DNA of 64,000 nucleotides from Mesostigma viride. Lineage: Eukaryota > Streptophyta > Mesostigmatophyceae > Mesostigmatales > Mesostigmataceae. The stretch covers positions 124,001 through 188,000 of the forward strand of contig RPFO01000167.1 in the NCBI GenBank assembly GCA_009746045.1, in the 5' to 3' direction. Within the stretch, counting starts at the first letter, position 1. The number at the start of each line of letters is the position of its first letter. Shown piece after piece: positions 19,345 through 30,311 of this stretch. A program made the position numbers and the translations under genes. A model generated the notes under the pieces. That model was given only the letters and a program-made list of their open reading frames with translations, did not search any database and was not told the origin of the DNA.

Positions 19345-21658
19345 AGTTGTATGAGAGTGAATGCCCTGAATTCCGCCATGGTTCTTGCAGGAATGTTGCC
19401 TTTATTAAGAATAAAGAACACAGACGTAAGTCACGTCACTTCCAAGACTGCACGCAGCACAGGCGACAGGGTCGCAGTGCCAATTAACCCCTAAATGGTC
19501 TTGCGGCCGATTTTCCGCCAAAAATCGAGTTCCAGCCGATGCATCGGCCCCTTCTCGGGCGACCAAATGCCGCGAAAACTATTGAGAATTAGGAAAAGTT
19601 TAGCTGAGAAGATCGAAAGTTTATAAAATACTCTAAAGCATGGTATATGGGTTTGCATACTTCTGACAAAGTTATAGAGGTGTTCTGGCCGGTCAAAGTA
19701 CAAGGGGTCAGGGTACTTTTTCACGTACAACGTGCATTCCGGAAAACGACGACCTGGCCATGGCGGCTTGCGCCCACGCATGGCATTTACGTTTTCGTTC
19801 GAATTTTCTGACCAAACTTAGGATATTGATTTTATACGTCCTAAAGATCATACAGGCCAATTTCTGGTTCGCGGGAATGCCATTTGATAGGTGTCGGCAG
19901 CGTTCTTGCTGGAAAAAACTGCGATCAGGCCGGACGATAGAAACGTTGACAGCAATACCTTTCCGGCGTATTTTAAAGGATATATCGGTTTCTTTGTACT
20001 TTTTATGATACATATTAGTCGTAAACGTGCAAGGGTGGCCAGAAATCGCCGAATCCAGCGACCATGCTGCACAACTTTGGTGTGCCGAAATGCGCCATTT
20101 TGCGGCCACCGCCTGGGCCAAGGTAACGCCATCCATGCCTGGTAAAGCTTAAGCATCGTTTTCCTATCGATGTTTGACGTTTATATATACGTTCTAGCTT
20201 GTGTAGCACATTCTTTTTGCATTATTCATGCTCTTTCTTGACCCTGGCCTGGCCCCTTTCTAAAACACCCTTCTTAGATGCTTCCCTCAGTCAGTTGACC
20301 TGCCACAGGGTGATGGTGATAAGTTTTAGAGGCTGTATGGGTTTGAATACCTCCATATATGTTTGTTATACATTTCCCATACACATATTGCATGAGTGTG
20401 AGGCAGTTGGCTGGTCTCTGTGGCATCATCAAGCACGTAACTGGTGAGTAAAAGCTTCCCATTGACAGCATGTGCCACCAGGTGTGCTGGCCATCACCTG
20501 GCAAGCTATAGCAGCTTAGGCCTAGTTTATCCTTGCTAGGGCAGGCTGAAATAGGCTCAACATCACTAGTTTGTTGGTGGCTGCCTCCTAGAATGCATGC
20601 CTTGCGTAGGGTATCCGTACCACGTTACCTACGTGCATGGACAAGGTAGCACCTGCACATAGGTGCCATGTAAGGGCAGTGTGATGATGCAGTTATGTTT
20701 CCCCATCATTGTGGAAGGGAAATGTATTGTTTGGCATGGTTGGTGGCCATATTAGTAGGTAGTATGCCCACCCTTACCCCCTTGGTTGCTTTTTACCAAC
20801 GGTACCCCTATGGGCTGTACTGGGTGTAACTGCTGGTATACCCACCCAAATGATGACCCCAATGGCTCAAACTGTTCAGCAACTAATTGTTTATCATCCC
20901 TGAAGTGGTAGGTGCCTAGGTCTCATAACATAATTCAAAATGCACATTCTACCAAAATTGAAAACGCGCGTCTTGACCCCCCTGACTTTGACGGCAGTTA
21001 TATATGGCCTACCCTGCATATATGTGAGGTTGTGATATACCAACCCGAAGGGCAACTCATGGACATGCTTGGCCCCCAAGGACAGCCATTGGATATGGGT
21101 AGGTTGGATGGCATCTGGTTTGCAAAATTGTGAAGATCCAGCCGATTTATCGGCAGGATCTCAGACCATTTAGGGGTTAAGAGAACGTGCACGCAAGAAC
21201 TAGCGTCCCGGTGCGACCAAGTCACACATATAGGTTGTTAGGGACGCGTCCAAGTATTCAGCTGCACTGTCACAGCTGAACTGTCAATCAATTGATTACA
21301 CAGACTCTGGCACGCCTTTGGCGCGCAGATCTATCAATTGTCCATACGGCTAGTCCTGTGGACCTATCCGTACACTGCTCAGCATCAATTGTCTCATAGG
21401 TCATGGCGCGCTACAGCGCCCCTACCTATCAATTGACCATCAAGTCCTGTACAAGTCCTGTCAACGTCCTGCGGACTATCAAAGTGACACTTGTACATCC
21501 TGTGTCCGTACGCGCCCACAGTGGCGCGCCGGGTACTGTCGGCACAGCCTAGGAAACGTCATAACTTTTACGTTCCTTAACCAAATGAGGCGTTCAAGGT
21601 GCCGTTGGAAAGAGCGTAACAATCTCTATCCATCTAACGTAAATCCTTTACGTTAACT
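19345..21658 (-). repeat. Copia-type 5' LTR (holds a TTAA-ended element)
   Basis: Same sequence as 12135-12749 in two blocks (19345-19483 and 21181-21658) around the insertion. Confidence 0.93.
19484..21180. mobile_element. TTAA-ended non-autonomous DNA transposon (piggyBac-like)
   Basis: Perfect 18-bp inverted ends TTAACCCCTAAATGGTCT at 19484 and 21163-21180. TTAA followed by CCC is the piggyBac end plus target pattern. Both ends hold a subterminal CCAGCCGATNNATCGGC palindrome (about 19531-19547 and 21138-21154). No transposase recognised; the largest frame is the 142-codon minus frame 19708-20136. The equivalent site in the other LTR reads GCCAAGAGAAC with no TTAA, so a standard TTAA duplication is not demonstrated. 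Confidence 0.75.
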
Positions 21659-22244
21659 TAGGTCGCGGTTCATTGAGGCGCTGAGTCCGGAGCTCCTAGA
21701 TGAGGTGCTAAAGTGCTTTGCTGAGATACCGTGGGAGCAGTGGGATGTGATCGAGATCCAGCAGTACCTTCTAAAGGTGTCAGATGTGCTCGCACGCCGC
21801 CGCGCAGCGGTCACCTATCGGCATGCTGGTGCTGCACCGCGTCGCGTCCACTTCACTACGGTGGACCAAGATGGGTCCTCTGAGGACATTATCGACCACG
21901 AGCAGGAGGACGGCGAGTATGAAGCGCCCCAGGTCAATGCAATCGATGCGTCCAAGGCGCGATGCTTCCGGTGCGGCGAGGTCGGTCATCTCAAGAAGGA
22001 CTGCACGCGACCACCACGGGATCGCGATCGTGGCGACGAGCAGACGTCACCCCGTTTCTCCGGGCCTGCCTTCGGTAAGCGCCCGGAACAAGCACGGCGC
22101 CCAGACCGGCCTCGCAACGCGGGCGAGCGCGCAGCCAAGTTGCAGGACGCCCGGCAGCGTCCCACGCAGCACCAGACGCCCCGCGCTACCATTACAATTC
22201 GTTCAAGTGGCCCGCCGGAGCGGCTGTACAATTTTTCCCAGTGA
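21659..22244 (+). CDS. Chromovirus gag, C-terminal zinc-knuckle part
   Basis: Sequence downstream of the copia-type insertion: LKCFAEIPWEQWDVIEIQQYL, an acidic linker, then the CCHC knuckle CFRCGEVGHLKKDC (about 21960-22005) and an Arg/Pro-rich end. Nucleocapsid-like RNA-binding part by family knowledge. Fossil. Confidence 0.85.
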
Positions 22245-22990
22245 GCGCGCTGCCAAGTGTACTTGTGGGCAAATTTTTAGGTGCCCCGTCACTTCGAGGT
22301 ACTAAAAATTAGGCTACGGTACGAATTCAGCGAATTTCAGCGAATTTTCAGTCGAACCAAAGGAAGTGACGCCAACTACCAAAAAGTTTCCGTTACGAAT
22401 TTTCAGCCCAACACTCGCGCAAAATGAAGTGACGGCAACTACCAAAACGTTTCCGTTACGAATTTTCACTCCCACACGTTTGCACAAGAGGAAGTGACGG
22501 CAACTACCAAAAAGTTTCCGTTACGAATTTTCAGTCCCACACTTCGCGCAAATTTTAGTAGGGCTGCACGCAAGCTACCTTTCAAAATTTTGCGCTAGTA
22601 TGGAACGCATTTCATTCGTCTGGAGGAACGCTGCCCGCCAACTACCCCCGTTCAGAATGTTCCGCCGAAATTTACTTGAGATTTGGAAATCTGAACGTGC
22701 GCGCAAATTTTAGTAGGGCTGCACGCAAGCTACCTTTCAAAATTTTGCGCAAGTATGGAACGCAATTCATTCGTCCGGAGGAATGCTGCTCGTCAACTGC
22801 CCCCGTTCAGAAAGTTGCGCCGAACTTTACTTGAGATTTGGAAATCTGAACGTGCGGTTGGAGTTTCGCGGGGAAACCCAAGTTCCCTAGTAATTCACCA
22901 ATGACGCGCTTCGAACACTTGCCCGCTAAAACCTAAGCAGCCGCTCCGGCTGGCCACTTAAACGAAACTTGATGGGGTCCTTCGTTCCAG
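22245..22990 (+). repeat. Repeat-bearing gap between gag and pol
   Basis: About 0.75 kb without coding signal. 22330-22555 holds about four copies of a 60-odd-bp repeat (GGAAGTGACGGCAACTACCA, AAGTTTCCGTTACGAATTTT). 22550-22855 holds two copies of an about 155-bp repeat (GCGCAAATTTTAGTAGGGCT...GAGATTTGGAAATCTGAACG). An unusual place for tandem repeats in a gypsy-type element. Confidence 0.7.
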
Positions 22991-22993
22991 CGG

Positions 22994-24637
22994 GTGAACC
23001 GCGAGTTGAATGAGTTGTTCTCACAGCAACAGGACTCGGGTAATGGCGCCTCGGGGGTTATGGATGGCAAGGCGGTCGCCGGCTATGGGCATGGCGACGA
23101 GGAGGATGAGGTAGAGGGGGAAGAGTGGACCGGGCGGTCGAACGAGGCGGTCTCCCGGCCCTCCGTTCCTCGTGCGTAGTGTCCCTGCCTACACGGATAG
23201 AGGTAGATGTAGGACAGGTAGATAAGATAGCGCAAGTCAATAACGTCGGGCAGATAGACAGCTTAGATAAGGACACCCCGTTGGTAGCGAATACCAGCGT
23301 GGGCGCAGAATCAGTCGTTACAGTAGATAGTCGCACCCCGCTTGTAGCGAATACAAGTGCGGATGCATCCTTGGGCGAGACTTCTGCTCCAAACACGCAG
23401 CCGGCCACGGGTAGCGCAGCGAGCTCCGACCAGCCTACGCGCGCAACTCCGGCTGGTACCCGCAACTTGCTCCTGTTTAGGGGAGGTCTGGCTGTACCGG
23501 GATCAGCATTAGACCCCTACCTCAAGGACAAGACCGGTCATGGACGTGCAGTTCATGGTGGACACGGGTGCGTCTACGTCGTTCATCAACGAGGCATTGG
23601 CGCGTCGCGCAGGATACGACATCCGGCCACATGCGACAGTGGTGAATGTGACCTATTCAGATGGTCGCAAGAGCCCCTCGCCTGGTCGGGTTGATATCAA
23701 GGCTGTGATTCAAGGCATCCCTGTGGAGCTCACAGCCACGGTCGCACCGCTGGGAGCTGCCGACATCATCATCGGCATCGACTGGCTGGACGCGCAGGAT
23801 GTGGACATTAGCATTCGGCGTCGCGTGGTGTGGTTCCCTGACGGTTCCTTTTGGAGCCCTGTCAGCGAATACCAAGTGCAGGGCCCCGACGTGCATAACA
23901 TCACGCACGAGCGGGAAGTCACCCAGCCCCGCAACGCCTCGCAGATCCTCATGAGCCTCAAGTCACTGGAGAGTAAGCTGCGTCGAGGCAAGGAGTACTA
24001 CATGTACCGTCTTGACCTCTCCAACATAGAGGTTCTCCTTAATGAGATCGGCGTGGGGTTTACACCCGAGGAGACGGAGCGTTATAACGCGGTTCTAGCG
24101 CGACGGGAGAAGCTCTTTGACGAAAGCAAGCAGGAGTTTCCCCCGCACCGCTCAGTGCTCCACCGCATCCAGGTGAAGGAGGGCTATGGTCCCACGTCCT
24201 CCCCCATGTACCGCATGGGTCCAGTTGAGCTGGTGGAGCTGAAGAAGATCTTGATGGCGCTCTTGGAGCGGGGTCTCATCGAGCCTAGCAATAGCCCCTT
24301 CTCGGCTGGTGTGCTACCGGTCCCTAAGCCTGGGGGCAAGTGGCGGCTCGTCACGGACTACCGGAAGCTCAATGCTATCACGGTAAAGTCCAAGTACCCC
24401 CTTCCGCGCATCGACGATATCTTCAACCGCGTCCAAGGAGCCACGTGCTTTACAGTCCTAGACTGCGCGGATGGCTTCTGGCAGCTTCGCATCGCCCCGG
24501 AGGATTGTCACAAGACGGCGTTCAACACGCCCTTTGGGCATTACCAGTTTCGGGTGGCCGCGATGGGTTTGTGCAATTCCCCCGCGAGCTTCCAGATGCT
24601 CGTGAACGACATCCTCCGCCCTGTCATGGGAACCGCG
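22994..24637 (+). CDS. Chromovirus pol, protease and reverse transcriptase start
   Basis: An acidic N-terminal stretch is followed by a retropepsin (VQFMVDTGASTSFINEALA...ADIIIGIDWL, about 23550-23800) and a Ty3/gypsy reverse transcriptase: SPMYRMGPVELVELKK, IEPSNSPFSAGVLPVPKPGG, KWRLVTDYRKLNAITVKSKY, CFTVLDCADGFWQLRIAPED, FNTPFGHYQFRVAAMGLCNS. The region lies in more than one frame, and a hAT element is inserted at 24638. Fossil. Confidence 0.88.
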
Positions 24638-25969
24638 CAGTGAACAGCCATACGGCGTATAATACGCCGTATGGCGCGTATTATACGCCATACGCAAGAT
24701 TTCCGTATGGAAATGGGAAAAAAAATACGCACTGCGTATTTTTTGCGTATTTTTTGCGTATTGCGTATTTTTTGCGTATTTTTTGCGTATTTTTTGCGTA
24801 TTTTTTGCGTATGAACCGCGTTCGAAGTAGCTTCTGGCATCATTTTGGACGGCACGTGGAGCCGGAACTAGACTGTATCTAGGCGACCTGGAACTCCGCG
24901 ACAAATAAACGACATGCAGGTGCCAAGCTGGCCGTGCATGTACGACTGTACGTGCATTGCTGCAGATTGCTGCGTGTCGGACTAGGGTCTAGGAGACGAA
25001 GGACGAGGAAATTAGGTGACGAAGTTATGTTGTCTGCCAACAAGGGCGCGCATCTGGCACCTAACATTTAATCGTAGCACAATTGACATCCAGGCACCAT
25101 GGCTAGCGACGGTGATGGTGTGGGTCTATGGAACACGATGATGACTGGGCCGACGAGATGCAGGCCGTATTCGAGACTGTCTGGACACACATCGTGAAAG
25201 AACAGACTCTCAACAAGAAAGGGCAGCCGACAGGTAACTACAAGCTAAGTGACGTGCACACTTTTGGATGCAGAATTCTCGGGTTCTACCACCCGAGCAA
25301 GGCTAGCACCCGCCATATCATGGGCGCTACGTACGCGAAGGAGGCAAGAGTGAGCGAGTGCAAGAGGCCGCCGGAGGCATTACGTCGCAGGCTGCGGGGT
25401 ATTTGGTGTGACTCGCGATGCACATAAATGCCTTATTTAGCCATGCAGGCTGCTGCTAGCCAGCCACCGTACCATAGGTGTTAATGGTTTAGGGAAGCTG
25501 GGTCGGGTTGCTGGCATGCATGGTATCCTGCACGCTAGCCACATTGTTGGCAGCCCGTATGGATTCTTGCTTCATGTAGATCAATATTGCATGGTGGCCT
25601 ACCACGAGTAGGCAAGATGTCTGTTTCTGGCACAATGTCTTATTACTTTTGGCAAGTTGGCCGACTGACCGTGTGCTATTTACAGACATTATTATAATAA
25701 CAACAGATGTACAATGCTTGTATTTGTAGGCATGCAGCGACGGCAACGGCAATATTATGTGATGATGTGTTAAATAAAGGCAAGTGGTGTTGCAAGAACA
25801 CAAAAAAAACATGCCTGATTGGTCAGAATGTTGAAGAACCCCCTGAACCATGCAAAAAACAGCATTTTCAAGAGTCCCCGTATGGTTTGCGTATTATACC
25901 CCGTATGGCGTATTATACACCATACACAAGGGCCCCGTATGGCTGCGTATTGCGTATGGCTGTACACTG
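24638..25969. mobile_element. Non-autonomous hAT element 2 (1,332 bp)
   Basis: Inverted ends CAGTGAACAGCCATACG and CAGTGTACAGCCATACG flanked by the 8-bp duplication GAACCGCG (24630-24637 and 25970-25977). Subterminal CCATACGGCGTATAATACG-type repeats, plus a run of TTTTTTGCGTA units (24735-24815). Inside, a 99-codon frame (25128-25427, start MEHDDDWADEMQAVFETVWT) matches no transposase that I recognise. It sits in the reverse transcriptase region of the chromovirus. Sister of the element at 3614-5150. Confidence 0.93.
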
Positions 25970-25977
25970 GAACCGCG

Positions 25978-26940
25978 CATCTTCCGCAGGTTTCCGGTGA
26001 CCTCAAGGACCCCAACAGGGGCGTGAAGCCCCCGTGGTCCTACAAGCGCACATGCGCTCTCGCGTACCTGGACGACATCCTCGTGTACTCCAAGACTTTC
26101 GAGGATCACTTAGAGGACGTCGACACAGTGTTGCGCATTATGGAAGAGGAGCATCTTTCGGTCCGCAATTAAGGCCAAGGTCCGCGCTGGACGCAGCGTG
26201 CCCTTTTTGGGTCACACCCTCTCTGCCGCTGGCGTCGCGACGGACCCCGCAAAGATTGCTTCCATCCAACAGTGGCCGACCCCGACCGACGTCAAGGGTG
26301 TGCGCAGCTTTTTGGGTATCGCGTCATACTACCGACGCTTTATTCCCCGCTTCGCGACAATAGCTGCCCCCATCAACGCCCTCCTCAAGAAGGGTGTTCC
26401 CTTTGTCTGGTCGGAACCGTGCCAGCAGGCCTTCGAGGCCCTCAAGCACAGCTTGACCACAGCACCCGTGCTCGCTATCCCGGATCCGTCAAGGCCCTAT
26501 GTGGTGGCCACGGACGCGAGCAAGGTTGCGATTGGCGGCGTCCTCCTGCAGGACCAGGGTCAGGGGTTACAGCCGGTTGAGTATATCTCCCGCACCATGA
26601 TCCCCGCCGAGCGTAACTACCCGGTGCATCAGCAGGAGCTTCTTGCTGTGGTCTACTGCTGTCACACTTGGCGCCATCATCTTCTCGGGGCTCAGTTTGA
26701 CGTTGCGATTAGCGAGCAGGGGGACCTTGATCCCCACCGGCTGATCATCCACACGGACCATCGGCCCCTCACGCACCTGCTCGCCCAACCTAACTTGACG
26801 CCCCGTCAGGCGCGGTGGATGGAGTACTTGTCTCAGTTTGCCCCTTTCAAAATTCAGTACGTGAAGGGTGCAGAGAATGTGGTCCCGGACGCCCTTTCTA
26901 GGCGGGCGGACTACGCAGATTTTTATGAGACTATGGACGT
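25978..26940 (+). CDS. Chromovirus reverse transcriptase end and RNase H
   Basis: Begins with the reverse transcriptase catalytic block (CALAYLDDILVYSKTFEDHL, about 26050-26110). Continues with the gypsy thumb/connection (FLGIASYYRRFIPRFATIAA, about 26310-26370) and RNase H (YVVATDASKVAIGGVLLQDQ, NYPVHQQELLAVVYCCHTWR, LIIHTDHRPLTHLL, GAENVVPDALSRR). More than one frame. Fossil. Confidence 0.88.
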
Positions 26941-28763
26941 ACTTCACACCACATGTGGCTCCGCGCAGGAGCCTGGCTCGCCTTGTGGCGACCCAGGGTC
27001 GCCGCACAGTCGCTATCTGTTCCACACCGGTCGCACGACCCAGGACGACCTGTCTCCCGACTGGGAGGCCGCGCGAGGACGTGCGCGCCCCCGGGGAAAG
27101 GGAGGGGTCCCGGTCACGAGTGCCACTCAGCCACGTGGTACCGGCTCAGGGAATTTTTCACCTGCAGCGCATCGGGCCCCCTACCATTTTTTCGGAGTAC
27201 GTGCACCAAACCCTTGAGGAGGAGGCGGACACGTACACGATCACCTCTGTCCTGGAGACGTTGATTAGCCGGTTCACTGTCACGGAGCCCGCGGCCTTAG
27301 AGGCAATCAGGTCGCACCCCAAGCAGATGGGCAAGCTCCCGTGCAAGTTCCAGGACGGGCGACTCTATGTCATGGTGAGGCCAGACTGCTGGCGCCTGTA
27401 CGTCCCGGAGTTATGTCGAGCGGCTCTGCTCCATGAGCTCCATGACTCTCTCGCCGGTGGCCACCAAGGGATCCACCGCTTGCTGCCACGGGCCAGAAAG
27501 AACTTCTATTGGCCAGGCATGCGAGAGTACATTGAGACGTACGTGCGCGAGTGTCCATCATGTCAGATCATGAAGTCCCGCAATACGGGCTCACAGGCGG
27601 TCCCCCAGACCCTACCAGACCCGATGGGCCCTTGGGATTCCCTGATGATGGATTTTGTTGGCCCCTTCCGGAAGACCAAGAATGGCAACAGCATGATTCT
27701 GGTTTTCCTGGACCGTTTGACGCGCATGTGTCACCTGGCACCATGTCCGGCCGAACTCACGGCCGAGGCTTGCGCTAAGCTATACCTTCACCACGTGTTC
27801 AGGTACCACGGACTCAGCCGGCAATTCATATCGGACCGAGACAAGCTGTTCACGGCCCGCTTCTGGCAGGAGTTCTTTGAATGCCTGGGCACCAAGGTGT
27901 CGCTGGGGACAGCATATCACAGCTCGTCCTCCCACCTGGTGGAGAGGCTGAACCGCACAGTGCAAGAGACCATGCGCCACTACACCGACGCGGTGGGAAG
28001 CAACTGGGAAGAGTTCTTGGGTTTGGTGGAGTTCTCCCTGAATAACGCCCCCCAGGCAGCTCATGGCTTCACACCATTCTTCCTCAACACGGGCAGGCAT
28101 CCGCTCACGCCGACTGACCTTCTCACAAGCCCAGCCTTAGCTGAAAAGTCGGTCCGGCGAGACACCCTCGAAGGGGTGGAGAGGCTGCTGGTCCAGATGC
28201 GCCAGGCCCATGACAGTGCGGTCAAGGGCTACCGGGCCGCCGCAGAGCGCTATATGGCGAGGACTGCTGGCCGCCTAGATGCGCGCACGCCGGCCATCGA
28301 GGTGGGCGACTGGGTACTGGTGGAAGGCCCCCGCCTAGGACGTTTCTCTGAGAAGGTAGAGGGTGAGCTCAAGACAAAGCTCCGTCCTATGTTCCTGGGG
28401 CCACACAAGGTTCTGGAGAAGCTTGGAGATGTGATGTTCAAGGTGGACATCCCGAGCTCCTGGAACACTTCCTCCAACTTCCATCGAGACCAGCTCAAGT
28501 TATACCACCAGAACTCCATCCAAGGTCGGCTCAACCCGCCGGCCCCTGTCGAGTACAACCCCGAGACTGGAGAACAGGAAGACGAGGTGGCCGAGATCGT
28601 GGACCACCGGGACATCAAGCGTGGGAGAGGTAGACAGCGACAGTATCGCGTACGGTGGCGTTTTGCTCAGCATGATTACGAGGATTCGTGGCGAACCGAG
28701 AATGAGCTAGAAGGGTGTGAACGTCTGCTTCGCGAGTATAAGGCCAAGCATGCCCTCCACTAG
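26941..28763 (+). CDS. Chromovirus integrase with chromodomain
   Basis: Zinc-binding HHCC part (LHDSLAGGHQGIHRLLPRAR, CPSCQI) and catalytic core (WDSLMMDFVGPFRKTKNGNS; RQFISDRDKLFTARFWQEFF; HLVERLNRTVQETMRHY). Then a GPY/F-like module (LGPHKVLEKLGDVMFKVD, NTSSNFHRDQLKLY) and a C-terminal chromodomain (EVAEIVDHRDIKRGRG, YRVRWRFAQHDYEDSWRT). The chromodomain places the element among chromoviruses and by family knowledge steers integration to marked chromatin. Fossil. Confidence 0.92.
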
Positions 28764-28959
28764 GCTACCGCGAAGGTAGTAGTGGTGGGGGCGCTATGAC
28801 AACGGGCTTGATCACGTGTAGCCAGGATGCCGCGAAGGCACTTGTGTTATTCACGTCGATGTGTACGCACCATCGTGGTAATTGGGTATAAGAGCCTAGT
28901 ATCAAGTGTACCCCTTTTTCACACTCACACGCCTTGAGTCGAGTGTGCGATGATCGCAG

Positions 28960-29208
28960 ATGCTTCCACAGCAGCCCGACAGCGAGGAGCCAGGGATATC
29001 GTTGTTCGCTGACAACGTTGACTTGCGGATGGACATGGACATGAACGTCCCGCAGCCATTGGCGGAGCCTAAGACTCCTGACCAACGCCAGGTGCAAACA
29101 GGGCCGACTCGGCGAACGGGCGGTTCTGTCACACCTGCGGTGACACCGATCCAACAACGGGACGGTGATGCCGTGCGAACCATTCGGACCCAGGGAACGG
29201 GGGGATGA
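28960..29208 (+). CDS. Unrecognised small ORF after chromovirus pol
   Basis: 82 codons starting MLPQQPDSEEPGISLFADNV; Asp/Pro/Thr-rich, no known domain. Overlaps the next ORF by an ATGA junction (29205-29208). It shares the nine-residue motif GPTRRTGGS with the start of that ORF, so the junction arose by a local duplication. Confidence 0.45.
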   Translation: MLPQQPDSEEPGISLFADNVDLRMDMDMNVPQPLAEPKTPDQRQVQTGPTRRTGGSVTPAVTPIQQRDGDAVRTIRTQGTGG

Positions 29209-30311
29209 CGGTTCTTGTCGGGACGGGACCGACCCGGCGAACGGGCGGCTCGACCGACCTGACCAAGCTCGTTTCCGAGGTTGTTGAGCGCAACCAGAAA
29301 CGGCCCCAGGTGGAACCGGATGCCCAGCGAGAAGTTAGACGTCGCGCATGTACGAACGAGGTGTCGGCGGGCAGCGTCTCCGCGGATTCCCAGAGTCCGC
29401 GCCGAGAGGCTCGAACTTACTCCGAGCGGGTGGCCCGCGTGGAGGCGTCCCGCGCCCATCTACCAGAGAGGCGTGGCCCGATACCAGCGGTGGGCTTTAT
29501 ATCTCCCGCGCAGGGGTCGTTGATCGTACAGCCGGCGCCATGGACGGTGGGCGCTTACGTCAGTGCGTTTCCCGGCCCACAACGAGTACGCCCCTTACGC
29601 GAGTTTCGGGGTGTTCCCGTCTACATTGAACTCCCACCACCGCCGTTCGTGGCCGTCGCCAGCGCGGACTATCACCGACCGCAACCGCTGCACTTTGAGG
29701 CAGGAACCCATGCGTATGTGGAGCGAGGCTCCATGCGCGAGCTAGTCTGTTTCGACTTGCACCCAGGGAGGGCGGCCCCGCGACCCCAGGACTGCCTCGA
29801 ATCGACGCCAGAGGGTTCTGGTACGCGTTACGGCCCCAAGCGGGAGCTGCCAAAATACATGGTAGATGGTAAACCTCGAAAGGTTGACTGTCCCAAGTAT
29901 GCTCCGTGCGAGGGAGAGGCATTCCTCGACTGGGTTGTGCCCAACTTTGTGAGGGCTCCGGGCTTTCGCTTCAACGCTCTCCAGGTGCGCGTCGTAGTGT
30001 TGACCATGGCGGGGGGTTTCTTTGCGGAGCATGGATGTGGGGTTATTGATTGGAACGCGGGCACAATCATGTTCACGCACCCGCAATACCTGGCCGCATT
30101 CATGTCGTACTGGCCCACCGGGACGTGGGTAGACCTCGCTCAAACGCGCACCAACGTGAACGAATACCAGCTCGCATACAATGCGGATCACCTCGCTAAC
30201 CCCGGGAAGATCCTCGAGGAAATTGGTGAGCAGGGTCGCCAGGTACTCCACGAGTATCGTCAACGGAAGGCGCGGTCGGGAGGGGTGGGCCCTAGCATTG
30301 GAGGAATGTGA
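29205..30311 (+). CDS. Unrecognised 368-aa ORF in the env position of the chromovirus
   Basis: Between integrase and polypurine tract. The N-terminal third is Arg/Ser/Thr-rich (MTVLVGTGPTRRTGGSTDLT, RNQKRPQVEPDAQREVRRR). The middle is Pro-rich (VYIELPPPPFVAVASADYHR). The C-terminal half looks globular (CEGEAFLDWVVPNFVRAPGF, VVVLTMAGGFFAEHGCGVID, NPGKILEEIGEQGRQVLHEY). No signal peptide, no clear membrane anchor, no cysteine pattern, so nothing supports an envelope. No domain recognised. An open frame of this length in a recent copy argues that it was a real product of the element. Confidence 0.55.
   Translation: MTVLVGTGPTRRTGGSTDLTKLVSEVVERNQKRPQVEPDAQREVRRRACTNEVSAGSVSADSQSPRREARTYSERVARVEASRAHLPERRGPIPAVGFISPAQGSLIVQPAPWTVGAYVSAFPGPQRVRPLREFRGVPVYIELPPPPFVAVASADYHRPQPLHFEAGTHAYVERGSMRELVCFDLHPGRAAPRPQDCLESTPEGSGTRYGPKRELPKYMVDGKPRKVDCPKYAPCEGEAFLDWVVPNFVRAPGFRFNALQVRVVVLTMAGGFFAEHGCGVIDWNAGTIMFTHPQYLAAFMSYWPTGTWVDLAQTRTNVNEYQLAYNADHLANPGKILEEIGEQGRQVLHEYRQRKARSGGVGPSIGGM

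Larger units (their letters stand above)
12135..21658 (-). mobile_element. Copia-type LTR retrotransposon inside the chromovirus gag
   Basis: Minus-strand element with LTRs (read on its own strand) starting AGTTAACG and ending ACAACT, flanked by the 5-bp duplication TAGGT (12130-12134 and 21659-21663). Order: 5' LTR (19345-21658), an unrecognised ORF, gag with a CCHC knuckle, integrase, a protease-like segment, reverse transcriptase, RNase H, polypurine tract, 3' LTR (12135-12749). Integrase before reverse transcriptase marks it as Ty1/copia type. The LTRs differ at about two bases and one small indel, so it is younger than or of similar age to its host. One LTR carries a TTAA-ended DNA element (19484-21180). 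Coding lies in several frames, with a handful of breaks. Fossil. Confidence 0.9.

Noticed and set aside
29205-30311. Envelope gene of an errantivirus-like element
   Set aside because: No signal peptide, fusion peptide, furin-like site or membrane anchor in the product.
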